Source: Nemesobacter sp965197885
Lineage (GTDB): Bacteria > Desulfobacterota_D > UBA1144 > Nemesobacterales > Nemesobacteraceae
NCBI GenBank assembly: GCA_965197885.1
Contig: OZ240231.1
Location: 124,001 to 188,000 of the forward strand
Length of the DNA: 64,000 nucleotides
Direction of reading: 5' to 3'
The translations under genes and the position numbers were made by a program. Positions 34,315 to 42,699 of the stretch are shown here, piece after piece. How positions within the stretch are numbered: position 1 is the stretch's first letter; each line of letters starts with the position of its first letter. The notes beneath the pieces were generated by a model. That model did not search any database. It saw only the letters and a list, made by a program, of their open reading frames with translations, and was not told the origin of the DNA.

Positions 34315-35334
34315 ATGCTTGCCGCAGTCTACCACACAAACAGCGATGTAAGAATTGAGGAATTTCCCCGCCCCGAGCCGGGCGAGGGAGAGATACTGAC
34401 CAGGATCAGGGCAAGCGGAATCTGCGGAAGCGATCTCATGGAGTGGTACAGGGTACCGAGGGCTCCCTTGGTGCTGGGTCACGAGGTTGCGGGGGAGGTG
34501 GTCGAAACGGGGCCGGGGGTTAGCCGGTTCCGGGCGGGCGACAGGGTCGTGGCCACCCACCACGTTCCCTGCGAGCAGTGCCGTTACTGCCTTACCGACA
34601 GGCACACTAACTGTCCCATGATAAGGAAATCGGGGTTTAACCCGGGCGGTTTCTCGGAATACGTGTGCGTGGCGCCGCCGAACGTTGAGCGGGGCGTTTT
34701 TCATCTTCCGGATAACGTTTCTTTTGAGGAGGGATCGTTCACAGAACCTCTTGGCTGCGTTACGAGAGCGATCCGGGCGGCGGGGCTAAAATCGGGGGAA
34801 AGCGTAACGATTCTCGGAAGTGGCACGGCGGGACTTTTGTGCCTCCAGTATGTTCTTCACCTTGGCGCCGGGCCGGTCTTTGCGACCGATTCAAACGAAT
34901 TCAAGCTCAAAAAGGCTATTGAGTTCGGGGCCACTTTAGCTTTTGACTCCGGCGAGGATATCGCTTCGTCTGTAAGGGAAAACAACTCGGGATATCTCTC
35001 TGACATGGTAATAGTATGTACCGGGGCGCAGGCCGCGATAAAAAGCGCTTTCGAGCTTGTTTCTCCGTCGGGGAAAATCCTTTTTTTCGCTCCTTCCGAC
35101 CCGGAATTCACCCTTGATTTCCCCTTTAACGAATACTGGTGGTCGGGAGTGCGGGTTGTGAGTTCCTATGCGGCGGCTCCTGGGGATCTTGAAGACGCCC
35201 TTTCCCTTATAGAAAAAAGGGCTGTTGACGTGGGGAAGATGATTACCCACAGGTTCTCATTGCGGGACATTCAGAGAGGCTTCACCCTTGCCGAGAATCC
35301 CGAGGAAAGCCTCAAGATCATGATAAGCCCCTGA
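34315..35334 (+). CDS. Zinc-dependent medium-chain alcohol/polyol dehydrogenase
   Basis: Medium-chain dehydrogenase of the sorbitol/threonine dehydrogenase group. Catalytic zinc ligands are Cys37 (GICGSD) and His56 (GHE); the structural zinc site Cys86, Cys89, Cys92 and Cys100 is complete. The cofactor fold has VTILGSGTAGLLCLQ and a D-S-N after the second strand, favouring NAD. The 339-residue length is typical. It begins one base after the aldolase gene, so the two probably act on linked substrates. Confidence 0.88.
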   Translation: MLAAVYHTNSDVRIEEFPRPEPGEGEILTRIRASGICGSDLMEWYRVPRAPLVLGHEVAGEVVETGPGVSRFRAGDRVVATHHVPCEQCRYCLTDRHTNCPMIRKSGFNPGGFSEYVCVAPPNVERGVFHLPDNVSFEEGSFTEPLGCVTRAIRAAGLKSGESVTILGSGTAGLLCLQYVLHLGAGPVFATDSNEFKLKKAIEFGATLAFDSGEDIASSVRENNSGYLSDMVIVCTGAQAAIKSAFELVSPSGKILFFAPSDPEFTLDFPFNEYWWSGVRVVSSYAAAPGDLEDALSLIEKRAVDVGKMITHRFSLRDIQRGFTLAENPEESLKIMISP

Positions 35335-35351
35335 TGGTGTATCCTGCGTGC

Positions 35352-35380
35352 TTGCAATTATTTTAAGCCGTATATAATAT
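35352..35380 (+). promoter_or_regulatory. Promoter of the solitary vapB gene
   Basis: TTGCAA (35352-35357) precedes TATAAT (35373-35378) by 15 bp, or an overlapping TAATAT (35375-35380) by 17 bp. GAGGAGG follows shortly before the GTG at 35404. Confidence 0.5.
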
Positions 35381-35403
35381 GGCGAATTGCGAGGAGGCTT
35401 AAC

Positions 35404-35646
35404 GTGTCTGTAAAAGGATCGGTTTTCAAAAACAACGGAACTCAAACCGTCACGCTTCCAGATGAGGTGCGTTTTCCAGATGACGTCAAAGAAGTCATCG
35501 TACGGGTGGTCGGTCCTGACAGGGTGCTGTCACCCGTTGACCATACCTGGGATACGTTTTTTCTATCGGAAGAGCACGTAACGGATGACTTCATGACCGA
35601 GAGAGATAGCCAGGAACAACAGGAGAGGGAACCTTTTGACTCCTGA
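35404..35646 (+). CDS. VapB-type antitoxin, no VapC partner
   Basis: An 80-residue protein with an AbrB/MazE-type swapped-hairpin DNA-binding N-terminus (VKGSVFKNNGTQTVTLPDEVRFP) and a polar C-terminal tail (WDTFFLSEEH, DDFMTERDSQEQQ) like COG4456 VapB antitoxins. It has its own promoter and a strong GAGGAGG site before GTG 35404. A PIN-domain vapC would be expected right after it, but the 79 bases to coaBC on the other strand hold none. It may be a relic antitoxin or act in trans. Confidence 0.8.
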   Translation: MSVKGSVFKNNGTQTVTLPDEVRFPDDVKEVIVRVVGPDRVLSPVDHTWDTFFLSEEHVTDDFMTERDSQEQQEREPFDS

Positions 35647-35725
35647 AGTACTTGTACGAGCAATTCCAGTGGGTTTAAGGCTTACGTCTGGATGACGGGA
35701 TCGAAAGCATTTAAGATCGATATCT

Positions 35726-36922
35726 CTATCCGTTTTCTATTTCCTTTATCCTGTCAAGGATTCTGTTTGCGAGTTCGAACTTGCTCATGAGCGGAAGTTC
35801 TTCGACTCTCTCCCTGTCCACTAGCCACGCGATGTTGGTATCTTCCCCGAAGCCCGCCTGCGGGGCGGTAACGTCGTTTGCCACTATGAGGTCTAGATTT
35901 TTTTCCTCAAGCTTCTTTCTCGAGTTATTGACGAGGTTTTCAGTTTCGACGGCGAATCCCACAAGGATCCTGTCTTTCTTATCCTCCCCGAGCGATTTCA
36001 GTATGTCCCGGGTTTTCTTAAGGGGAATAGAGAGCTGTTTTTCCGATTTCTTTATCTTCTGCTCCGATTTCTCGCAGGGCGAGTAGTCGCTTACGGCCGC
36101 CGATTTTATCACTATATGAGACCCTTCAAAGCGCTCGTGGATTCGCTCGTACATATCATCACAATCCGTTACCCGCACCACTTCCACTCCGTGGGGGTCA
36201 GGAAGAGACGAGTATCCCGAGACCAGAGTCGCCCGGGCTCCGCGAAGCCACCCCGCCCGGGCTATCGAGTAGCCCATTTTGCCGGTCGAGGGGTTGGATA
36301 TGAACCTTACGGGATCTATGTGCTCCCTAGTCGCCCCGGCGCTTACCAGTATGTTCTCTCCCGCGTAGTCCTGTGGAGTGACCGCCTTCTGGACCTCAAT
36401 AGCGATAACATCCGTTTCGGCAAGCCTTCCCCTGCCGGTCCACCCGCAGGCGAGATCTCCCTCGCCGGGTTCCACTATGGTGAATCCGTGGCGCCTCAGT
36501 TTTTCCATGTTCTCCTGAACTATTGAGTTTGAGTACATGTTCGAGTTCATGGCCGGACAGATGATCACGGGAACCTTAGTTGCCAGTATGACGGTTGCGA
36601 GCAGGCTGTCAGCTATGCCCGAAGCGATTTTGCCTATGAAGGACGCGCTTGCGGGCGCGACCACTACGACGTCGGCCTCATCGGCGATCTTTATGTGGCC
36701 TATTTCTGACTCGGAAGTGAGGTCAAAGAGGTTTGAGGCAACCTTGTTTCCTGAAAGGGTCTGGAGGGTTAGGGGGGTTATGAAGCGCTCGGCGTTTCTT
36801 GTCATTGCGCACCGCACCTCCGCCCCGTCTCTAACGAGAGACCTCACAAGTTCGCAGGACTTGTAGGCGGAGATACCGCCTGTTATTCCCACTACGACGT
36901 TTTTTCCACGAAGCAACTCCAT
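35726..36922 (-). CDS. coaBC: Bifunctional phosphopantothenoylcysteine synthetase/decarboxylase
   Basis: Two steps of coenzyme A synthesis. The N-terminal CoaC domain (flavodoxin-like, about 1-185) has VGITGGISAYKSCELVRSL, SEIGHIKIADEADVVVVAPASA and the substrate clamp PAMNSNMY. The C-terminal CoaB domain starts about residue 190 with VSAGATREHIDPVRFISNPSTGKMGY, and later has SAAVSDYSP and GFAVET. The 398-residue length is standard. Confidence 0.96.
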   Translation of the reverse strand: MELLRGKNVVVGITGGISAYKSCELVRSLVRDGAEVRCAMTRNAERFITPLTLQTLSGNKVASNLFDLTSESEIGHIKIADEADVVVVAPASASFIGKIASGIADSLLATVILATKVPVIICPAMNSNMYSNSIVQENMEKLRRHGFTIVEPGEGDLACGWTGRGRLAETDVIAIEVQKAVTPQDYAGENILVSAGATREHIDPVRFISNPSTGKMGYSIARAGWLRGARATLVSGYSSLPDPHGVEVVRVTDCDDMYERIHERFEGSHIVIKSAAVSDYSPCEKSEQKIKKSEKQLSIPLKKTRDILKSLGEDKKDRILVGFAVETENLVNNSRKKLEEKNLDLIVANDVTAPQAGFGEDTNIAWLVDRERVEELPLMSKFELANRILDRIKEIENG

Positions 36923-36986
36923 GGAATAAAGTATATTGCCGCCTCGGAAATAGGCAATACGCGGGGCGAAGCGGTGGAACTAGGCT

Positions 36987-38690
36987 CTAAACCCTGTCGG
37001 TTACAGCGCCTTGGGAAGCTGAGGAAACAAGCCTTGAGTATTTGGCCAGCACGCCAGTTTTTTCCTTGGCCGCCGGTTTCTTCCAGGCTCTCCTCCTTCT
37101 TTCAAGTTCTCTCTTCGGCACGTTAAGGGTTATTTCTCTGCTGTCTGCGTCAATGGTGATCTCATCCCCGTTCTTTATAAGTGCAAGCGTGCCGCCGTCA
37201 ATCGCCTCGGGCGTTATGTGCCCGACGACAAAGCCGTGCGTTCCGCCTGAGAAACGCCCGTCTGTGATAAGCGCCACGTCTCCTCCGAGCCCCTTGCCCA
37301 TTACAGCCGCGGTGGGCGCGAGCATCTCCCTCATCCCCGGCCCACCCTTGGGCCCCTCGTACCTTACCACTATCACGTGTCCTTTTTTGACCCTGCCGTT
37401 AAGAATCGCCTTAAGACTCTGCTCTTCTGAGTTAAACACTATTGCCTTCCCGGTAAAGGAGTTGCCTTCCTTGCCCGTTATCTTAGCCACCGCCCCTTCA
37501 GGCGCGATATTTCCCTTGAGAATCACTATGTGGGCGGATTCCTTTATCGGGTCTTTCACCGGACGCACTATCTTCTGTCCCCTGGGATATCTTTTTACTC
37601 CTCGCAAGTTCTGCTTTAGGGTCTTTCCGGTCACCGTCATGCAGTCGCCGTGGAGAAATCCCTCGTCAAGCAGGATTTTGAGCAGCGGGGTGAGCCCTCC
37701 TATTTGGCAGAAATCAGACATCATGTACTGCCCGCTGGGCTTTAGGTCGGCTAGGACGGGAACTTTTTTCCCGACTCTCGTGAAGTCGTCTATGGTCAGT
37801 TTCACCCCGGTGGCGTTTGCCATCGCGAGCAGATGAAGAACCGAGTTTGTTGAGCCTCCGAGCGCGACGACTATCGTTATGGCGTTTAGGAAAGCTTTTT
37901 TCGTCATTATGTCCCTAGGCGTTATATTTTCCTTTATAAGGTTCACGACCGCTGCCCCCGCGTTTTTGCAGTCCTCAACCTTGTCTTTTGAAACGGCCGC
38001 CTGGGCAGAGCTGTTTGGAAGGCTCATTCCCAGAGCCTCTATTGCCGAAGCCATGGTGTTTGCGGTGTACATCCCTCCGCACGAACCGGCTCCGGGAATT
38101 GCGCAGGACTCGATCTCCTTTAACTCAGAATCGGTAATATCATTGTTTGAATGCGCACCCACAGCTTCAAACACCGAGACGATGTCCACGTCCTTTCCCC
38201 TGTAGTTGCCCGGAAGTATCGTTCCGCCGTAGACGAACACAGATGGCCTGTTGAGCCTTGCCATCGCCATGAGGCACCCGGGCATGTTCTTGTCGCATCC
38301 CCCTATGGCCACGATTCCGTCAAACCCTTCTCCCGCGGCCACAGTTTCAATCGAGTCGGCGATGACTTCCCTGGATACGAGGGAGTACCTCATCCCCGGA
38401 GTTCCCATGGATATTCCGTCGGACACGGTAATGGTGTTGAAGATTATGGATTTCCCCCCGGCCTTGTTCGCCCCTGCGGCTCCGTGTCTTGCAAGCTGGT
38501 CTATGTGCATGTTGCATGGCGTTACCATGCTCCAGGTTGACGCTACCCCGACTACGGGTTTTTTAAAATCCCTGTCGGTAAAGCCCACGGCCCTCAGCAT
38601 GGAACGGCTGGGGGCCCTGTGCGCCCCTTCCACGTAGATTGAAGAGTATTTTCTGGGGGTTTCTTTTTTCTTAGCGGTTTTCGTTGCCAA
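36987..38690 (-). CDS. ilvD: Dihydroxy-acid dehydratase
   Basis: Fe-S dehydratase of branched-chain amino acid synthesis. The 567 residues include the cluster-ligand cysteines in TPCNMHID, IGGCDKNMPGCLMAMARL and GSCGGMYTANTM, plus LGGSTNSVLHLLAMA and the C-terminal GGPGMREMLAPTAAVMG and LITDGRFSGGTHGFVVGHI. It appears complete, with a short Lys-rich N-terminal extension. No regulatory leader was recognised upstream. Confidence 0.96.
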   Translation of the reverse strand: MATKTAKKKETPRKYSSIYVEGAHRAPSRSMLRAVGFTDRDFKKPVVGVASTWSMVTPCNMHIDQLARHGAAGANKAGGKSIIFNTITVSDGISMGTPGMRYSLVSREVIADSIETVAAGEGFDGIVAIGGCDKNMPGCLMAMARLNRPSVFVYGGTILPGNYRGKDVDIVSVFEAVGAHSNNDITDSELKEIESCAIPGAGSCGGMYTANTMASAIEALGMSLPNSSAQAAVSKDKVEDCKNAGAAVVNLIKENITPRDIMTKKAFLNAITIVVALGGSTNSVLHLLAMANATGVKLTIDDFTRVGKKVPVLADLKPSGQYMMSDFCQIGGLTPLLKILLDEGFLHGDCMTVTGKTLKQNLRGVKRYPRGQKIVRPVKDPIKESAHIVILKGNIAPEGAVAKITGKEGNSFTGKAIVFNSEEQSLKAILNGRVKKGHVIVVRYEGPKGGPGMREMLAPTAAVMGKGLGGDVALITDGRFSGGTHGFVVGHITPEAIDGGTLALIKNGDEITIDADSREITLNVPKRELERRRRAWKKPAAKEKTGVLAKYSRLVSSASQGAVTDRV

Positions 38691-38808
38691 TAGAGTATTC
38701 CTCCTTGTCTTGACCGTAGTGCGTTCGGCTGGTCGGTTATCAAGGTAAATTCTAACTTAAAATCGCTTTTCGCGCGACGACGGGAAAACCAGTCTTTCAA
38801 GGATGTTT

Positions 38809-40131
38809 TCAATAAGAATCTTCCCAGAGCATGCGTAGCGGTACCGCGTAAAGTCCGTCCCCGAACCCGGCGCATATCTCGCCGTCGTAAAGAACCACTC
38901 CCCCAACAAATCGGTCGCCCGTGACTTCCTTTAGTCTGCGCAGACCGCGGAAATCAGCCTTGGTTACCGTGCCCGATGCCTTGACCTCTACGCCTGCTAT
39001 TGCCAGCGGTCCGCGTTCAATCACGATGTCAACTTCCCCGCGGTCGCGGTCGCGGTAATGATAAAACGACATGAAATCATCATGCCAGCTTGCCTGGCGC
39101 CGCAACTCATTGAAAACGAACGTCTCAAGAAGCTGACCCAGCAAGGAGCGGTCCGCCATGAGGCTGTCGGCGTTTGCCTTGAGCAGTGCGCAGGCGAGTC
39201 CCGTATCGCCGATGTGGATTTTCGGAGTCTTTACCAGGCGGCTCTGGCGATTGCTGTGCCATGGGGGAAGGCGCTCCAGCAGAAAAGTTATCTCAAGCAG
39301 TTTTACGTAATTGCTTACTGTCAATCGGCCTAGCTGCAGTGAAGAAGCCAGGCTGGATATGTTGAACAGTCCGGCCGTCTGCGCCGCGGACAAAGCCAGC
39401 AGTCGCGGAAGTGAATCCAGCGTGGCGATTCGGGTAAAATCGCTCAGATCTTTTTGCAGCTGAGAACCGATGTAGTTGTTATACCAGTTAGTTCGCCGCC
39501 GACCGACCGGCAGTTTCAGCGCGGCGGGATACCCTCCCGCAGCAATCCGTTCGCCTAGATTTCTGCCCAACCGCTCCGTTTGCCTGATTTCGAAACCGCC
39601 TCCAAAAAGGGCGTCGAGGAATCCGTGGGGTGGTTGATCTTCAAGTTCGCATTGAGCCAGAGGATACAGCTTAATCATCTGCAGGCGACCCGCCAGCGAG
39701 TCTAAAAGCTTCGGGTTTAGCAGAACATTCGCCGAGCCCGTTAGTACAAAACGTCCGGGTACGCGTCTACGGTCTACCTGCATCTTCAAAGCGGTGAAGA
39801 TTTCGGGGACTCGCTGCGCTTCATCCAGAATAACGCGCTCGGGCAGTCCGGCAACAAATCCCATCGGGTCGGTCTTGGCTGCCTCGCGTACGATATCGTC
39901 ATCAAAATTCATATATTCGTATTTGGGGATTTTTTCTGTTGTCGGGTTGCGCCGCAATGCTTCTTTGACTGCGTTGTTGTTTTGTTGCAGGTACTGGGGT
40001 GCGCAGACCATCTGTGCTAGGGTGGTTTTTCCGCACTGGCGGGAACCGTGAATCAAAACGACCGGCGAATCCTCTAATGCTTCAACCAGATGTTGCGTCA
40101 AGTGCCTGGGGTAAAAAGCAGTTTTATTCAT
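38809..40131 (-). CDS. ATPase with DUF4143 C-terminal domain
   Basis: A 440-residue member of the AAA_14/DUF4143 family. The Walker A motif GSRQCGKTTL holds Lys35, Walker B is VILDEAQRVPE near residue 119, and FVLTGSANVLLNPKL follows. The C-terminal half is DUF4143 with a nuclease-like VDIVIERGPLAIAGVEVKAS segment (D...E-x-K). Proteins of this type are scattered and often laterally moved; their role is unclear. It stands alone, and its upstream region is the 23-bp tandem array at 40153-40290. Confidence 0.85.
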   Translation of the reverse strand: MNKTAFYPRHLTQHLVEALEDSPVVLIHGSRQCGKTTLAQMVCAPQYLQQNNNAVKEALRRNPTTEKIPKYEYMNFDDDIVREAAKTDPMGFVAGLPERVILDEAQRVPEIFTALKMQVDRRRVPGRFVLTGSANVLLNPKLLDSLAGRLQMIKLYPLAQCELEDQPPHGFLDALFGGGFEIRQTERLGRNLGERIAAGGYPAALKLPVGRRRTNWYNNYIGSQLQKDLSDFTRIATLDSLPRLLALSAAQTAGLFNISSLASSLQLGRLTVSNYVKLLEITFLLERLPPWHSNRQSRLVKTPKIHIGDTGLACALLKANADSLMADRSLLGQLLETFVFNELRRQASWHDDFMSFYHYRDRDRGEVDIVIERGPLAIAGVEVKASGTVTKADFRGLRRLKEVTGDRFVGGVVLYDGEICAGFGDGLYAVPLRMLWEDSY

Positions 40132-40152
40132 GCGCTAATTGTAACATATAGA

Positions 40153-40290
40153 TGTCGCTGATTGCAAGGTCTAGGTGTCGCTGATTGCAAGGTCTAGGTG
40201 TCGCTGATTGTAAGGTCTAGGTGTCGCTGATTGTAAGGTCTAGGTGTCGCTGATTGTAAGGTCTAGGTGTCGCTGATTGTAAGATTTGAA
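40153..40290. repeat. Six-copy 23-bp tandem repeat upstream of the ATPase gene
   Basis: Six head-to-tail 23-bp units run from 40153 to 40290; units 1-2 and 3-5 differ at one base (C or T) and unit 6 is degraded. On the minus strand each unit has TTGCAATCAGCGACA or TTACAATCAGCGACA, and the last unit leads into TACAAT just before the ATPase ATG at 40131, giving TTGCAA, 18 bp, TACAAT. The array has no spacers and is not a CRISPR. It may be a repeated regulatory site. Confidence 0.9.
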
Positions 40291-40329
40291 TCCTAAAAGT
40301 CTGTTGTTAAAGAGTCTTAGATGATATTG

Positions 40330-40347
40330 GGTTTAAGGTCTTAAACC
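40330..40347. promoter_or_regulatory. Short perfect inverted repeat
   Basis: GGTTTAAG and CTTAAACC separated by two bases form an 18-bp near-palindrome, typical in size of a dimeric regulator site. It lies between the tandem array and the aapP fragment. The remaining sequence of 40291-40497 holds nothing recognised. Confidence 0.35.
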
Positions 40348-40497
40348 GCATAATAAGTTGAATTATAGCTGGATTTTGTCCTGAAAACTGGAAATCTCGC
40401 ATCCGGTTCTCAAGGTTCCCGACGATGAGAAAGCCAAGGGGTAACGTAAAAGGTCTTTCGGCGGTTCGTAAACCAGAAAAGGGCAGGGCTGCCGTGT

Positions 40498-40707
40498 TCA
40501 GTGATTCAGTATCTGGCTTAAAAACAGTTTTGTTCTTTCATGTTGGGGATTCAGGAAAAAGTCATCGGGATTGTTTTCTTCGATGATCTCTCCCTCGTCC
40601 ATGAAGATGACGCGGTCGCCCACTGTTCTTGCGAACCCCATTTCATGGGTAACGCATATCATCGTGATTCCTTCGCTTGCAAGCTGAATCATCACGTCAA
40701 GCACTTC
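40498..40707 (-). pseudogene. 3' fragment of a duplicated aapP
   Basis: The last 70 codons, EVLDVMIQLASEGITMICV through FLSQILNH, are nearly identical to the C-terminus of the intact AapP at 41900-42694. The Walker A, signature and Walker B motifs are missing, and the preceding 25 codons (from ATG 40782) are unrelated. It follows the extra aapJ copy by two bases. This is the remains of a second transporter operon copy. Confidence 0.88.
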
Positions 40708-40784
40708 TAGCAGGAAAATAAGAATTAGTGATATCGGTATGTTACAATTCCAAACCGTCGAAATCGGAACGACTTTACTCACGA

Positions 40785-41804
40785 TCAGCGAATGGGCGCT
40801 GCGTACAAAAGCCCCCCTGCTTTCCAGGAAGCGTTAAGCCCTCGTGAAAGCGCTAGAGGAGTCTTAGGCCCCAGATGCCTTTCGAATATTTCCCCGTAGT
40901 TGCCTACGGCTGAAATTGCGTTAACGGCCCACTTCTTGTCAAGACCGAGCATTTCGCCCATGCTGCCTTCGGTGCCTAGAAAACGGTTCATACCCGGATT
41001 ATTTCCAGACTTCTTAGCGAGTTCCTTGACGTTTTTCTGGGTGATGCCCATCTCTTCTGCGATAACCAGCGCGTTAACCACCCACTTTCCGATATCAGCC
41101 CAACGGTCATCGCCGTGGCGCACCGCGCCGCCCAGGGGTTCTTTTGAAATGATTTCGGGAAGAATCACATGCTCTGAAGGATTTTTCAGCGCCGCTCGCG
41201 TAGAGGCTAAAGCCGATGCGTCGGTTGTGTACACGTCGCATCTTTTGCTTTCATACATGATGATGCTCTCTGCGTTGGTTCCGGTATTGAGATGCTCGTA
41301 CTTCATTTTGTTGAATCTGAAGTAATCCGACAAGTTAAGTTCCGTGGTGGTGCCGACCTGAACGCACACTGAAGCCCCGGCCAGTTGTTTTGCTGACGTT
41401 ACCCCAAGACTTTTGCGGATTAAAAAGCCCTGACCATCATAGTAGTTAACGGGCAGGAAGGTCAGTTTCAGGTCAGCGTCACGACTCAGCGTTTCGGTGG
41501 TGTTGCGGAACAGTATGTCGCCTTCGCCAGCATTTAGCTGGGCAAAACGCGTTCTATTCGTAGACGGTACGAAATTTACCTTGTCACCGCTTCCCAGCAC
41601 GGCAGCGGCTACGGCGCGGCAGAAATCGACATCAAAGCCCTGCCAGCCGCCTTTTCCGTCTGGAGAGGCGAATCCGGCCAAGCCCGATGAGACAATACAG
41701 TTTACCTTGCCCCGCACCTTTACATCCTCAAGCGTGCCGGCCTCGGCCACGGCCGTGAATAAAAACAGTACGGCAATAATTGCCAGAAACTTCGTTACTC
41801 TCAT
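40785..41804 (-). CDS. aapJ: General L-amino acid-binding periplasmic protein, second copy
   Basis: Periplasmic solute-binding protein of the AapJQMP importer family. From ATG 41804 it has 339 residues, the same as the copy at 45046-46065, with signal peptide VTKFLAIIAVLFLFTAVAEAG. Conserved family features are GKVNCIVSSGLAGF, GFDVDFCRAVAAAVLGS, ILFRNTTETLSRD, DGQGFLIRKSLGV and KRCDVYTTDASALASTR. The C-terminal 200 residues are almost identical to the other copy, while the binding-lobe region near VCVQVGTTTELNL and YEHLNTGTNAES differs. An in-frame ATG at 41900 overlaps the aapP stop, but the signal peptide argues for 41804. Confidence 0.9.
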   Translation of the reverse strand: MRVTKFLAIIAVLFLFTAVAEAGTLEDVKVRGKVNCIVSSGLAGFASPDGKGGWQGFDVDFCRAVAAAVLGSGDKVNFVPSTNRTRFAQLNAGEGDILFRNTTETLSRDADLKLTFLPVNYYDGQGFLIRKSLGVTSAKQLAGASVCVQVGTTTELNLSDYFRFNKMKYEHLNTGTNAESIIMYESKRCDVYTTDASALASTRAALKNPSEHVILPEIISKEPLGGAVRHGDDRWADIGKWVVNALVIAEEMGITQKNVKELAKKSGNNPGMNRFLGTEGSMGEMLGLDKKWAVNAISAVGNYGEIFERHLGPKTPLALSRGLNASWKAGGLLYAAPIR

Positions 41805-41899
41805 ATCTACTGTCTTCTTAAGCAGGATGAAACGTCTTGAATTTAAGGATGAAATCAGATTTCTGCCCCCTCCCTTATGTAAAACAGCCATATTTTCCA

Positions 41900-42694
41900 T
41901 CAGTGATCCAGTATCTGGCTTAAAAACAGCTTCGTTCTTTCATGCTGCGGGTTCAGGAAAAAGTCATCGGGGTTGTTCTCCTCAATTATTTCTCCGTTGT
42001 CCATGAAGATGACGCGGTCGCCGACAGTTCTTGCGAATCCCATTTCATGGGTCACGCATATCATGGTGATCCCTTCGCTTGCCAGTTGAACCATCACATC
42101 CAGCACTTCCTTGATCATTTCGGGGTCAAGTGCCGATGTGGGTTCGTCAAACAGCAGTATCCGGGGTTTCATGCAGAGACTTCGCGCTATCGCCACGCGC
42201 TGCTGCTGGCCCCCGGAGAGCTGACCCGGGTACTTGTCCGCCTGCTCGGGGATCTTGACTCTTTCCAGATATTGCATGGCAATTGCGTTTGCCTCCGCAA
42301 GAGGCATTTTGCGGACCCATATGGGGGCAAGGGTACAGTTCTCAAGCACCGTCAGATGCGGAAACAGGTTGAAATGCTGAAAGACCATGCCCACCTCGCG
42401 CCGAATGATCTCGATGTTCTTGATGTCATGGGACAATTCTATTCCCTCAACGGTGATTTCTCCCTGCTGGTGTTCCTCCAGCCGGTTGATGCATCTGATT
42501 AATGTTGATTTTCCCGAACCCGATGGGCCGCATATAACGATTTTTTCCCCGACTTCGACATTAAGATTGATGTTTTTAAGCGCATGGAACTTGCCGTACC
42601 ATTTGTGCACATCCCGCATTGTTACCGCATAGTTCCCCGCGGCCGATTTTGTTTTCTCATTCGCTGATTCAGGTTTTTGGGTCATTTGTGCCAT
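41900..42694 (-). CDS. aapP: Amino acid ABC transporter ATP-binding protein
   Basis: Cytosolic ATPase subunit of the AapJQMP importer. Walker A is GPSGSGKSTL, the Q-loop MVFQHFNLFPHLTV, the signature LSGGQQQRVAIAR, Walker B ILLFDEPTSALDPE, and the switch His in VTHEMGFA. The 264-residue length matches AapP, with a polar N-terminal extension of about 20 residues. It starts five bases after aapM. Confidence 0.95.
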   Translation of the reverse strand: MAQMTQKPESANEKTKSAAGNYAVTMRDVHKWYGKFHALKNINLNVEVGEKIVICGPSGSGKSTLIRCINRLEEHQQGEITVEGIELSHDIKNIEIIRREVGMVFQHFNLFPHLTVLENCTLAPIWVRKMPLAEANAIAMQYLERVKIPEQADKYPGQLSGGQQQRVAIARSLCMKPRILLFDEPTSALDPEMIKEVLDVMVQLASEGITMICVTHEMGFARTVGDRVIFMDNGEIIEENNPDDFFLNPQHERTKLFLSQILDH

Positions 42695-42699
42695 GCTCC

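Noticed and set aside
40153..40290. Possible CRISPR array
   Set aside because: The units are directly adjacent with no unique spacers and there are no cas genes, so it is a plain tandem repeat.
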